A DNA stretch of 64,000 nucleotides, taken from NCBI GenBank assembly GCA_009801085.1, contig VNWV01000007.1, positions 2,604,001 through 2,668,000 on the forward strand. The letters are read 5' to 3'. The position numbers and the translations under genes were made by a program. The notes below the pieces were generated by a model. That model was not told where the DNA came from. It made no database searches and saw nothing but the letters and a program-made list of their open reading frames with translations. Numbering within the stretch: the stretch's first letter is position 1; the number at the start of each line of letters is the position of its first letter. This document shows, in pieces, positions 32,044 through 41,979 of the stretch. The DNA comes from Lasiodiplodia sp. COLG20 (Eukaryota; Ascomycota; Dothideomycetes; Botryosphaeriales; Botryosphaeriaceae).

Positions 32044-32454
32044 TCATCGGTGGCTTCGTTCCTGAATATTGATAAAATCCTTCGAGCCCTGGATGACATG
32101 ACGGCCTAAAATGGCAAACGCCACATCTTTCCACCGTAGCCTTATGTCGACTACGCCAAGTCTCGCTTCACCACATGCTTCTTGTTGATTGGAGAAGTGG
32201 AATCCTTCCTCTTGCGTCCAGGCGGCATCACAGGTTTCTGCCTGAATTTTTTCCAAGACGACAGAGTCCAGCCGCTGGAAAGAATTGCCAACACACGATG
32301 AGAAATATTTAAGGGAACACACACACAGCTCGATTGACCGGCGCATAGTCCTCGCATCCTGACACTTTTGCATGAAAACATCACGAAGTCTTGCAAATCG
32401 CACATCCGGAACAATGTTCCCGTCAACACTTGTGATATTAGTCATATGTATCAC
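32044..32454 (-). CDS. Hypothetical protein (136 aa)
   Basis: An intact minus-strand frame with balanced composition: FARLRDVFMQKCQDARTM and IELCVCSLKYFSSC in the first half, LRWKDVAFAILGRHV near the end. I do not recognise a family. No signal peptide or membrane helix is seen. The plus strand through this DNA has no long frame. It could be one exon of a longer gene. Moderate doubt. Confidence 0.4.
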   Translation of the reverse strand: MIHMTNITSVDGNIVPDVRFARLRDVFMQKCQDARTMRRSIELCVCSLKYFSSCVGNSFQRLDSVVLEKIQAETCDAAWTQEEGFHFSNQQEACGEARLGVVDIRLRWKDVAFAILGRHVIQGSKDFINIQERSHR

Positions 32455-32562
32455 GTCCCTATCGTTGGTAGATGCTCGAAATGGTGCGTGTACACCACCG
32501 CATAGCCTTTGAAGCGCAGTGGAAATTTTGCCATGCCTACGGCTGACACTACCTACTAATAG

Positions 32563-32918
32563 ACCTTACAAAAATAGCCGGGGCCAGCAACTCTATCATC
32601 TTCTTAGATTCTCCCATACCAACAAGCTTCAGCTTCGGCGAGCGACTGGGGTATTCGTCGCCGGCGACGCCAGCGGCATCATCGACGACAACGACGACAA
32701 CAACAAGAACAACGACAGAATTGACGACAACGCAAGTAACGATAACGGGGGCCATTGGTGATTTCTCGGCAAACGCCACGGCTACGAGTGTAGCAGAGAC
32801 GAGTGCAGCAGCGCTGAATGCCGAGACTGATAGCGAGGATAGTGGTGCGCAGAAGATGCGTATATCAGTTCAGTTGGCCTTTTTTGTCGCGGTAATCGTG
32901 ATAGCGAGCTTTCTATAA
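32563..32918 (+). CDS. C-terminal exon of a Ser/Thr-rich, probably GPI-anchored protein
   Basis: The exon follows a branch/acceptor pair (CTACTAATAG). The frame stays open for 118 codons to a stop at 32916-32918. It reads through a Ser/Pro/Ala/Thr region, a poly-Thr stretch (TTTTTTRTTTELTTTQ), an Asn-glycosylation candidate (ANATAT) and ends in a hydrophobic tail (VQLAFFVAVIVIASFL), preceded by small residues around DSEDSGAQ. This is the usual end of a fungal GPI-anchored wall or membrane protein. The upstream exon with the signal peptide and any domain was not found; a donor-like GTGCGT lies at about 32494. It may be a remnant. Confidence 0.45.
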
Positions 32919-33489
32919 TTACGCATGGCTTTAGATATGCACACAACTTTTGGTGCAGTTTGCAGTACAATGCTCACGGAGTGAACGCCGAGTCGGCCTT
33001 ATGAGAAGCTTTGATAGTGTCGACCAGCAAAGATTTTCTGTGCGCGGAGGAAGTAGGCGTGTGGGCGCCGTTCGCGCTGGTTGACTGGGTTTGAAGAGTG
33101 CGCTGCGTAGTTTCGAGACACGTGCAAGCCATTTGGGCCAAATGCTACAGATGCTCGTGGTGAAAATTTCACCGCATCCGTGTGCCGTGACCAGCGCGCC
33201 CATGATGGTTGCCTGCTATGAGCTCGGCTTGGGTTATCAGACACGCAGATTTGCCACAGAGGCCAATTTACGGGGCGCTTAATTCCAACCAGCCCGCAAA
33301 GAGATCGAGCGTGCAAGCGGAGAGACAGGAAATCACGAGAAAAAAACCCACTTCACCATTAGCTAAAGGCTTCAAGGTCAAATGGCTATGGTAAGAGAAA
33401 TAGCCTGGCGCCGCACGGAAATATAACCTAGACATATCAGCGAGCAAAAAAGCACCCGAAGGATCACAGCCTTACTTCATCATCCGCAG

Positions 33490-33571
33490 GTCCGAGTTAG
33501 AATCGAACCCATAGACTCGGTAAAGCATTCACCTCCCAATTGGGTAGCCCACAGATCACAAACCCTCGGAC
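33490..33571 (-). tRNA. tRNA-like sequence, probably pseudo or SINE head
   Basis: On the minus strand the ends GTCCGAG and CTCGGAC form a perfect 7-bp acceptor-like stem. GGGTTCGATT (33501-33510) matches a pol III B box, and the GGGCTACCCAATTGGG stretch resembles a D arm/A box. A run of six T follows about 40 nt downstream (33451-33446). The T stem and anticodon arm do not pair well, and no anticodon with U33 can be placed, so it is not a normal tRNA. Confidence 0.25.
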
Positions 33572-33779
33572 TTTTGTGCTTTTAAGGTTCTGGTGGTAAG
33601 TCATAGTGCCGTAGCATGCGCCTTTACGCTGACCATCTGTAGTTGGAACGCCTGTTTTCGTGGTTTATTAAAGCGTAAGAGCAAAATATCTAGTAGCTGG
33701 AAGAAGGATACCGCAAAGTCCACCACTTTCGTAGCTTCAGCATGCAGGAGTTGCCGCAACCAGCTCTACCCAGCCGGAC

Positions 33780-34235
33780 ATGCCAGAGACGCTGCCTCAG
33801 CTCCGAGAAGGGGGCATACTACCCTTTACTAACAAACTCATTAACACCCCCCGAGAGATCCCTAAGACGTGGCAGTTCAACCATTCCGAAACATATCCTG
33901 TGTTTCGGACCATTACGCCGGAAATGGAAGACTTAATGGCGACATGGGCTAGTTTCGTTAGTAATGCCGTACTAGATATCGGGCGCACAGCTCAAGCGAT
34001 CGTACGCAACTGTGAGCATTCAGCATTACCCGTCACATTTACGGTCCAGGACGACATGCCCGATGCTCTAGGCATCCACTTGCCGCCAGAAGTGGAGTCG
34101 ATCTAGTCGTTGCCTGAACATGCGGCACAACGTTGGGCGCTCGCCTATGGGTTCCCCCCCACTACCGTAGAGGAGGGTAATGGGGCGATGTATAAGTGTG
34201 CATCGATTATGACCGGACTCTACTTCCTCGTCCCC
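33780..34235 (+). pseudogene. Probable decayed coding region with one in-frame stop
   Basis: The frame from 33780 is protein-like (FNHSETYPVFRTITPEMEDL, WASFVSNAVLDIGRTAQAIV, DDMPDALGIHLPPEVES), meets TAG at 34104-34106, and continues in the same frame with the same character (LPEHAAQRWALAYGFPPTTVE, then GAMYKCASIMTG) before turning into low-complexity sequence. The simplest reading is a dead gene or gene fragment. The family was not recognised. A short intron around the stop is possible but I see no good splice pair. Confidence 0.4.
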
Positions 34236-34396
34236 CTCCTTTATTTCAGCCTCTACCTGCGCCTCCACTTGCCCCTTGGCCTCCTTGCGCCTCTTCCTCT
34301 CGGCGCTGGTGAGCTTGTGCGTCTGGCCCTTCTTGCCCTTGCTCTTGTTCGACTTGACGGTCGACACCGCCTCGTCAACCTCGGTGCTTGGACCGC

Positions 34397-34437
<41 letters not shown>

Positions 34438-34686
34438 TCTGGAACGTCCGCGTTGCGCTTGCCGCGACCTTGGCTCTGTGAAAGATGCGACTGATGTCAT
34501 ATTTAAGCTCCGACTCGTGCTCGAATACGATTGGGTGGCCCGTGGCGTCCTTACAAGCCATCCCTTTGACCAAACGGATGAGGGTGCCGAGGAGTAACTT
34601 CCAGACGATGAATGAATAGCTTCATGTTGTCTTGTAATAAGTTTCTTAAAAGGGACAGAGACTGGATGCAAGTAGCATCCGTTCAT
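34068..34686 (-). CDS. Possible small basic protein with poly-Gln tract
   Basis: The minus-strand frame through the CAG tract reads GRGKRNADVPEE, about 12 Gln, then GGPSTEVDEAV and a Lys/Arg/Glu-rich coiled stretch (SNKSKGKKGQTHKL, AERKRRKEAKGQVEAQV) to about residue 85. Upstream, a different frame carries LVKGMACKDATGHPIVF with EHESELKYDISRIFHR. An 80-nt intron (GTAAGG...ATGAC...CACAG) lies between, but it does not rejoin the Gln frame cleanly. A real gene is plausible, but the model is not settled. Confidence 0.25.
34398..34433. repeat. (CTG)12 microsatellite
   Basis: Twelve perfect CTG units (CAG on the minus strand), which would encode poly-Gln, poly-Ser or poly-Ala depending on the frame. 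Likely length-polymorphic. Confidence 0.95.
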
Positions 34687-35327
34687 ACCTTAAGATGCTT
34701 GCCTGACTGCAATGTACTCCACCTGATTCACCAGCAGCCCACTTAATACAGCACAAGATTGTGTCTTAGAAGGAATATATACCTGTCCGTCCATGTCTTG
34801 TCCGTCAGGTTACTTGAACCGATAAGTCCGGTCAATACGAAAGATGCAAGATGGAGGATTCTAGGCACCAATCTGGCAACAGCGTAATTTTAAGGCAGTG
34901 AAGACCGCTTGAATGCTCTTTCTTCTCCAATTCGAGGCGATGGAAACAAAAGTCTAGTGTTGATTCATACGGATTCACATCACTGGTTGCAAAATTACTA
35001 ACGAATGACTATTCCATTCGAAAAGTAAGCGAGATACTACAAATGAAAAAGGTCCAAGCCAGTACTCCACACAATCCTATGTCCGTACCGTTCCCTGGTA
35101 ATTCCAAAACCCAAACATGTGGACTCCAACCCTTGAAAAAGCCATCATACGTCGTCAAAGGAAAGCCATTACTCGTCCCTTGTCCTGAAATCCCAGAGCA
35201 CGAATCAGCAAATGCACACCAAAGAAAAAACAACAGCACGTGAAAGAAAACGACTCAAAAAAGAAAAAAAATCAAAAAGAAAGGAAACCCCCAAAAACAG
35301 CTTCCCAAACCTCACTGAACCGGTATC
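34687..35327. other. Intergenic
   Basis: About 640 bp. A-rich near 35220-35290. No gene or repeat supported apart from the presumed 3' end of the next minus-strand gene. Confidence 0.45.
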
Positions 35328-37868
35328 TCACACACCCACCAACCTCCTCACCCCCCACTCCCACAGCCACGGTCCGGCATCCCACCACCGCCACCCCTCC
35401 TCGACCCACGCGCCCGGCAAAAGCACGCGCTCCACCAGCACCGCCGCGCCCTGCGCGACAGCCACGATGCCCCGCCGCGGCCGTAGCGAAAAAAGCAGCT
35501 CCAGCAGCGGCAGCAAGACGTAGGCCCACAGCGTCCGCGGCAGCGAGTACGTGCCCGCTACGCCAGGGACGACATCGGCGTTGGACGACACGTCTGCGTC
35601 GACGCGCTTGGCGGGTTGTGAGGAGGAGGAGGAGGGCTTGCTAACAGCAACAGCCTCGTCGTCTCCGCGCACTTGCTGCGGCTGCAGTTGCGGTTGCGGT
35701 TGCGATTGCGGTTGCGGTTGTGACTGCAGCTCCGCCGACGACGGCGAAGACGACGACAGCGCCGAAGACGATGGCACCGAAGTAGGTGGCGGCGAAGCCA
35801 CCGGCGGCGGCAGCTCCTCGAACCTGACCTTCGCCCGCGGGCCGCCGCCAGCCTTGCGCTCACTACCACTCCCACTACCACTACCGCTGCCACGGCCGCT
35901 GCTCTCGCTCCCGCTCTCATCGCTGCTGGCGCGCCGCCGGTGCGACGACGACGAGGAGCAAGCGTAGCAGCGCGACCGCACTGCTGCCGCCGGCCCGGCC
36001 GTCGCGGCCGCCTGGGCGACGTCTCGCTTCGAGCGGCGCAGAGAAGAGCGAGGCGGTGACGACGACGACGAGGCGTTGTCAGCAGCGGCGTCGACGGAGC
36101 GGGAGCGGCGCGAGTCGGGGCTGCTGGGGGGCGTGGGCGGCAAGGTAGAGGCGACGAAGCGGGTTACCAGCGGGTTGAGGACGGGGCTGTTGGGTGGGGT
36201 TTGGAGGTCCGCGGCGGCGGCGGGGATGGGTTGTTTGGTGGGCTGGGGGGCGGCGGCGGGATCGGTGGTGGGAGGAGGGGGAGAAGGAGGACGAGGAGGA
36301 GGAACAGCAGCAGCGGGGACAGGCTCGTCGACGGGCTGCTGCCGGGGCGGCGAGCGCTGCGGCTGTGGCGGCGGCGGAGGGGAGACGGAAGCGACGAGGT
36401 CTGCTGCGGCGGTGGAGAAGGGAGGGGTAGTGGTGAGCGGGAGGAGGTTCCACGAGCAGCGGGTGGGGTGGATGCGGGTTACTGTCCCCGTCGCTGTGGG
36501 CTCAGTGCGGACGGTCAGGTCGATGGCGAGGGGCATGGAGGGGCGGCCGGGCAGGGCGGCGACGAAGGCGTTGACGAAGGCCTGGATGGAGGCGTGCAGG
36601 GGCGACGAGGGAGCGAGGAAGAGGCGGCCGGCATCCAGCTCGAGCGCGTCCGCCGCCGTCGAGACGGCAAAGGCCCTCACGGCGCCGTTCAGCACGATGG
36701 CGTGGATCCTGTACGCCTCGCCCTCGATCACCTCGCGCATCACCCACGGCCGCGCGTCCGAGATGTCGAGACGCGCGAGCCGCTCGTACGTCTCGTCCAG
36801 ACAGCCGTAATCGTCGTCCACGGGCAGCTGCACCACCTCTCCGCCCTCGGGCTCGACCAACTCCCACCGCCTCCTCTCCCTCCTGCCGGCGTGCAAGAGC
36901 CCATGCACCTCCCCCCTCCTCCGCACCACGACGTCCCTCCCGCCCACGACCTCGACACCGCAGTCCAATCCCTCCACCAACCGCCTAAACACCCCGTCGT
37001 CGTCGCCCTCCCCCGCAACCACACCAGCCACCAGGCCCTCCGGCGCCAGCACTCCGCACCTAACGCGCGGCCTCTCCCGCTCCGCCTCCCTCCGCAGCGT
37101 CTCACGCAGCAACCCCACAGCCTCACGCACTACAGCAGCATCATCATCGGCGGCGTCGTCGGCGTCGTCGTCGTAGTCGACGAGCAGCTCGCACGGCACC
37201 CACACGCTCGGCCGGACGCGGAGGATGGCGCCGAGGACCTCGTGCTCGTAGAGCGACGCGGAGTCGTCTACGTCGTGGTCTTCAGTACCCTCATCCTCCT
37301 GCCGTTGCCGGCGCGCGGGGATGCGGAGGCGGAGCGACGACGCGACGGCGGCGGAGAAGCTGGTGGGCGGGGGCAGGATGGAGGAGAGGAGGGACGCGAA
37401 GCGGGAAGGGGGTAAGGCAGGAGGTGAGGAAGAGGAGCTGTGCGCGACGGCGACCCTGATGCCGGTGCCGTGGAGGGTGCGGGCGAGGGAGAGGGCGAGC
37501 GGGTTGCTGGCGCGGTTGGAGGTGAGGAGGACGGTTTGTTGCCGGGGGGTTGCGTTCTGGCGGCGGAGGCGGAGGACGCGGCGGGGCTGGAACCGCGGGA
37601 GGGCGTTGGAGAGCCGGATGAAGAGCAGGGCGAGTAGCGTGAAGGGCAGCGTGAAGAGCAGCGCGATGCGCACCGCTGCCGTCGAGATACGGGTCAGTGT
37701 TGCCTGCGGGGAAGCCGGGCGCAGGCGCCGTGCCGACGCCGTGGCGGCGCGGCTGTGGTGCGTTATCATGGTCGTTGCGGCTGAGCGCGCGAAGTACAGG
37801 AGATCCATTAAGCGGAATGCAGCCGTCAGGACGGGTGTGTCGAAACGGGAAACGGAAAAGAATGCCAT
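35328..37868 (-). CDS. Membrane-anchored ATP-grasp-like protein with low-complexity insert (846 aa)
   Basis: One uninterrupted exon. A hydrophobic segment at about residues 63-86 (VRIALLFTLPFTLLALLFI) is a likely membrane anchor. After it, TVLLTSNRASNPLALSLARTL and VAVAHS form a nucleotide-fold start, and WVMREVIEGEAYRIHAIVL with GAVRAFAVSTAAD matches the ATP-grasp hairpin that reads lReyv.GeEyt.halv.dG.vrafvas in related fungal proteins. LAIDLTV and THIHPTRCSWNLLPL-type strands follow where metal ligands normally lie. Catalytic residues look poorly kept. Residues about 500-760 are Pro/Ser/Gln-rich, probably disordered, and the C-terminus (LWAYVLLPLLELLF, WRWWDAGPWLWEW) is hydrophobic and aromatic. 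ATP-grasp enzymes ligate acids to amines; the substrate is unknown. Confidence 0.7.
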   Translation of the reverse strand: MAFFSVSRFDTPVLTAAFRLMDLLYFARSAATTMITHHSRAATASARRLRPASPQATLTRISTAAVRIALLFTLPFTLLALLFIRLSNALPRFQPRRVLRLRRQNATPRQQTVLLTSNRASNPLALSLARTLHGTGIRVAVAHSSSSSPPALPPSRFASLLSSILPPPTSFSAAVASSLRLRIPARRQRQEDEGTEDHDVDDSASLYEHEVLGAILRVRPSVWVPCELLVDYDDDADDAADDDAAVVREAVGLLRETLRREAERERPRVRCGVLAPEGLVAGVVAGEGDDDGVFRRLVEGLDCGVEVVGGRDVVVRRRGEVHGLLHAGRRERRRWELVEPEGGEVVQLPVDDDYGCLDETYERLARLDISDARPWVMREVIEGEAYRIHAIVLNGAVRAFAVSTAADALELDAGRLFLAPSSPLHASIQAFVNAFVAALPGRPSMPLAIDLTVRTEPTATGTVTRIHPTRCSWNLLPLTTTPPFSTAAADLVASVSPPPPPQPQRSPPRQQPVDEPVPAAAVPPPRPPSPPPPTTDPAAAPQPTKQPIPAAAADLQTPPNSPVLNPLVTRFVASTLPPTPPSSPDSRRSRSVDAAADNASSSSSPPRSSLRRSKRDVAQAAATAGPAAAVRSRCYACSSSSSHRRRASSDESGSESSGRGSGSGSGSGSERKAGGGPRAKVRFEELPPPVASPPPTSVPSSSALSSSSPSSAELQSQPQPQSQPQPQLQPQQVRGDDEAVAVSKPSSSSSQPAKRVDADVSSNADVVPGVAGTYSLPRTLWAYVLLPLLELLFSLRPRRGIVAVAQGAAVLVERVLLPGAWVEEGWRWWDAGPWLWEWGVRRLVGV
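35686..35722. repeat. Coding hexanucleotide repeat (TTGCGG)n
   Basis: Six imperfect TTGCGG/TTGCGA units within the ATP-grasp-like gene encode an alternating Gln-Pro/Gln-Ser run on the minus strand. A second block near 35868-35893 (CCACTA units) encodes Gly-Ser. Both are likely length-variable. Confidence 0.7.
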
Positions 37869-38222
37869 GCAACGAAGTACGAAGGCAGAGAGTTAGAAAT
37901 CAGAAACACGAGCTAACTAACTGCAAAAAAGGAAAAAGCAAAAAAACACCAAGAGAAAACGAAGAGTTGGGGGGGCTGCCGTGCGACGACGCCACGGGCT
38001 TGCCCCGCCGCCCTTTTTCAGCTTTTCGAGGCCCTCCAGCTGAGCGTGACACAGCATACGTGGAGCGTGTGGAGGGGTCGCTGCATGACCTCACCCCGCA
38101 TGCCCCGGCAGACCAACCACCATCCCCGCGGCAGATCACCTCCCCGGATTGGGCTACAGCTGCACCGCCACCGTGGCCGTCACAAAACATATCCAGCAAG
38201 CTACATACACGGTCCGCCCAAC
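37869..38222. other. Intergenic
   Basis: 354 bp between the start of the ATP-grasp-like gene and the end of the hydrolase gene, both on the minus strand. It should contain the promoter of the former. Nothing else was seen. Confidence 0.45.
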
Positions 38223-39537
38223 CTAATTCAACCACCTGTCCGCCACCCAGCCCAGCGCGTCCCTGAGCCAGCCATCCTTCTCCGCGCTCGCCTTGGCCTC
38301 GAAACCATGCTCACCGGGCCGGAGGACGAGCTTGACAGCATCGTCGCAATTCCTGTCGCCGGTCTCGCCACCGCCGTGCTGCTGCTGCCACGTCGTCGTC
38401 GTCTTCTCCCACGCACGAGCGAGACGTCTGCTTCCCTGCACCGGCACCACTGTGTCATCGGTGCCGTGGATGATGCAAAGGGGTAGCAGGCGTGCGCCGC
38501 CGCCGCCGCCGTGTCGTCTCAGGTCTTCCAGCACCTCCAGAGGGTAGAGTTCTCGCTCGTCGCCCAGCAGCTCGCCCAGCCGCCCGTGTTGGAACAGCGC
38601 GAGCGACAGCTCCATCCGCGCTGGAGGTGTGACGCTGCTGAGGACGGCGCGACGACGCGGGTTGCTGTCCCTACTCTCTCGGGCGGCCACGACGTGCTCG
38701 TCGATGATGCAGGGGTCGAGGAGGAAGCCGAGTCCCATGATGGCGGCCTTGGAGGCACGGGATCCGCCGGGTTCCTCTTCCACTGCTGGTGCGTGCTCCC
38801 TCACCGGAAGGGACCTTTGGCTGCTGCGTTGATCAGCGCTCTTGGAGTAAGTTCCGCTGCTCTCGCTGGCAGAGCGGCGGCCGCCGCGCGTGAAGTGGTC
38901 GTCGCCGAGGTCCACCATGGGGAATATGCCTAGGATGGCCTTAATACGGCTGGGGTGCATGAGCGCGGATTGGATGGCCAGCCAGCCCCCCGCGCTTTCG
39001 CCGGTGACCAAGATCTTCCCGAGATCGACGCCGCAGGACGTGTTAAGTGGGTCTCGTAGTACGACGTAGGCGTGCAAAGACGTGAAAAGCCATGACCAAA
39101 GAGATGAGATGTCCGAAAGGATGTCCTTTCCACTGGCCTCCGGCAATAGGCGGTAGTCGGGAGAGATGATGATGGCAGAATGGGCGGTGGCGTAGGTCAG
39201 AAGGTACGGTGGGAACCAGGGAGCGTGGAGGCGCGTGCCAGCGACCTGAAGAGGAGGTGTGAGAGGGGGCTTATTTGACCAAATGCTGTGCTCCGACTTT
39301 TGACGCGATGCCATCCAATATTCCGGGACAGAGGTCGAAAATAAAATGCTAAGAATGGGTACCCACCAAACCGCCGCCATGGAACCGGACGATGATCGGC
39401 CGGGGACCCTTGCATGCGCTCTTCGGAACGAGCACCGACGTTTGTATAGGATGGCTGTCCACAACTTTGTAAGTGACATCGAAGATACGGAACGCTTTGA
39501 AGTACGCATCAGACGAAGGAAAGGTAACTAGAGGCAT
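38223..39537 (-). CDS. HSL-type alpha/beta hydrolase (397 aa)
   Basis: Two exons, 39537-39367 and 39245-38223, with a 121-nt phase-0 intron (GTGGGT...CTTCAG). Splicing rebuilds the oxyanion motif HGGGL (H53) followed by VAGTRLHAPWFPPYLL, which is the normal continuation in this family. The nucleophile is S141 in GESAGG and the Asp is in HGTDD (about 320). The His lies in GEHGF (about 370). This is a complete Ser-Asp-His triad of the hormone-sensitive-lipase/arylacetamide-deacetylase type, which hydrolyses short-acyl or xenobiotic esters. SPDYRLLPEA is the usual post-HGGG block. There is no signal peptide, so it is probably cytosolic. Residues about 175-225 form a variable polar insert, likely part of the cap. 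Confidence 0.88.
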
Positions 39538-40257
39538 TGTTGCTTAAGAGATGCATGCAAAAGGAGTGTCGTATACCAGACCCGGGGGCATCCAGGCAGG
39601 ACATTGGATTTAAAGCCATTTTTTTTGGCTTCGCCCCCGCCGCCGCTTCGCGGCCCGCGTGTGACTGAGTCATTTTCCCTGTCATCCATCCTTCCCGTCC
39701 CCAGCCGACGCGCATTGTTTGCTATCTATTCCCTTGTCCCAATCCCGTCTCGTGCGTCAGATCACAAATGACCTTCCCGTCTTCAAGTCCCATTACACAA
39801 AAACGGCAATCTCGTCCCGATAAATCGTTCCATTTTAGCTCGGAGGTGGTGTAGCCTCCCCGTCGAATCATTTATAATCCTCGTCTATTGCGTACATTGT
39901 GGAGGGCACCAAGGAATTCATGGCCTGACTCCTTCACCGGCACCGGACGGGACAGACTTGCTCAACTCCGAGCCCGGAGCTTACCCTGCTCCTGCAATGC
40001 TTTGGATTATGCCCATACTCTACTTTTGTAATCGAATTCCTCTACCCATGTAAACTCCCTAAAATGTCACAAGTGGACTCGCTAACACGCTGCACGATGC
40101 CTTCAGTGCAGGCCCTCTCAAGAGCAAAGGAGGTACTGGAATGAACGCAACTAACGATCATTCAGGTGTGGTCGACAATATACAATGTCGGGAACGCATG
40201 TTGATGACAAAAACCCCATGTGCGCCAAAGAAATGCCCATCCGCCCAAACCTCCTCT
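39538..40257. other. Intergenic
   Basis: About 720 bp with CT-rich and mixed sequence; contains the promoter of the hydrolase. No RNA gene or repeat was recognised. Confidence 0.45.
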
Positions 40258-40881
40258 CTAAATCCTTCTTCCTCGCCTCACCCTCGCCACAACCCTCCCC
40301 AGCATGTACTCCGCGTCCTCATAGTTCATGTCCGCAACGAAGAAGTCCCCAAACGTCGACTGCACACTCTCACGCGCGTCGCGCAGCACGAGGTGCAGCG
40401 TGCGGTCAATGTCCTCATCATGTGGGTAGCAGATATCGACCAGGTGCTCCTGCGCCTGCTCGATGCGGCGCACCATCTCGTTGAGGTAGTGGCGGGCGGC
40501 AGCACCGTGGTTGCGAGCGTGGTTGCCGCGGGGGGTGTTGCGGCCGGCGGCAGAGCTGTGATCGCGGGAGTTGTGGCCGGTGTTGATGTGGAATTGAGCG
40601 CGGTGTAGGTTGCGCTGCGCCAACGAGAGCTTGTGGAGGGCCCAGATGTCGGGACGATATGCGGAGGTGGACGGCGGGTGGACGGGCGGGATAGAGGAAG
40701 CCCAGTGGGCGATGGCCATGTTGGCGGCGGCGGAGGCGTTGGAAGGCGCGTACGTGGATTGCGGGTGAGCGGGCGGGATGGAGGAGGCCCACTGCGCGAT
40801 GGCCGAGTTTCTGGCGGCGGCAGCAGCGCCGGTGGGGGCGCCGGTGGGGAGAGGGGAGGAGGACATGATGGTGGAGGACAT
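40258..40881 (-). CDS. Hypothetical protein with N-terminal repeat (207 aa)
   Basis: The N-terminal half holds two copies of an imperfect unit (NSAIAQWASSIPPAHPQST and NMAIAHWASSIPPVHPPST), spaced 33 residues apart, so it arose by internal duplication. The middle is His/Asn/Arg-rich. The C-terminal 90 residues are helical (ARHYLNEMVRRIEQAQEHL, ESVQSTFGDFFVADMNYEDAE) and end in a basic tail. No signal peptide or membrane helix. The family is not recognised. The upstream TATATA at about 41097 and the CA/CT-rich DNA near 40890-40930 may be promoter and leader. Confidence 0.6.
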   Translation of the reverse strand: MSSTIMSSSPLPTGAPTGAAAAARNSAIAQWASSIPPAHPQSTYAPSNASAAANMAIAHWASSIPPVHPPSTSAYRPDIWALHKLSLAQRNLHRAQFHINTGHNSRDHSSAAGRNTPRGNHARNHGAAARHYLNEMVRRIEQAQEHLVDICYPHDEDIDRTLHLVLRDARESVQSTFGDFFVADMNYEDAEYMLGRVVARVRRGRRI

Positions 40882-41971
40882 GATTGTGGTGGTCGTGGTC
40901 GTGGTCGTGGTTTTGGTGGTTTTGGTGATGTGGTGGAGCTTTGGAGAGGCTTTTGAGAGGCTTTTGAGAGAATCTGCTTGGGTTTTAGAGTCAGTAGTGG
41001 CTCAGGAGCTTGGGATAGCGCTGGCTTACAGTGTGTCCTAAAGCTCTGGTTGTCGGGTGTCGGAGGTGCGAATGGCGTTGAACTGCTGGAGAGAGAATAT
41101 ATAGGGCCATTCTAAGCTAAACCTCTTTTGGGCGAGAGGTGAAAGGCTTAACACTTTGCAGCTGCCTTGTTCGGTGATTGAAAAATCCGGGAGCATCGGG
41201 CCATCCACTCTGGCTACTGTCCAGCATACCCGCCAACCACCGCATGGACCTAGCTGCTTGGACTACAACTCCTAGCAAGCTACATGGCAACAACATGGCA
41301 GATGATTCTACAGGAATTCCTTTTAGATTGACCGTATTTGCAAACATTAAGCTTACATCTAACTTACCTGCTGAATTGTGGTGCTGAACAAATATACTAC
41401 ACATCCTTTCTGAAGCTTGATTTCTAAAGCGACTGGGTAGACATATATATACTCAACTCCAATTACAACAGTAAAGCTTTATCAGCAAAGCATCTAAATT
41501 GCCATGTCATTTTCTATGCCGCAAGGGCAAGAAAGATACATTCGTGGGGAGCTGGAGCGATCATCCGGATGGAGATGTCTTCATTGTTTTCACAGATCAG
41601 CGTCCAGACGAACGCTTCAACTCCCTTTAAATGTGTGAGATGATAAAGGAGGGAGAACAATGACTGGAATACACGATCCGTAGAAAGTTTTACGGGTTTT
41701 AATTGTCGGCACAATGCAAATGAAATCTACTATAAATGACAGCAAAACTTCCTGTTGCTTTTAAAATCGTTCGAAAAAACAACACATCTACAAGCAATTG
41801 ACACTTGCATTGCCAAATTTCTGAGACGGCCACAGGTCAAACATTCTTGAAAACATGAAACTTGTCTTCTTCAGTTGCTCAATTACCGAGATTTAACAGC
41901 GGGTGAAACAGGCGGTTCTCTTTGTTCAATCTCTGGGAGATATGGTACTCGTCCTCGATCCCACAAGGTTA
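40882..41971. other. Intergenic, left flank of the MITE
   Basis: About 1.1 kb; AT content rises after 41300. Short frames only. No supported gene. Confidence 0.45.
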
Positions 41972-41979
41972 CTCTTCAC

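Noticed and set aside
35272..37896. Several long plus-strand frames of 130-400 codons
   Set aside because: All are shadows of the GC-rich ATP-grasp-like gene on the minus strand.
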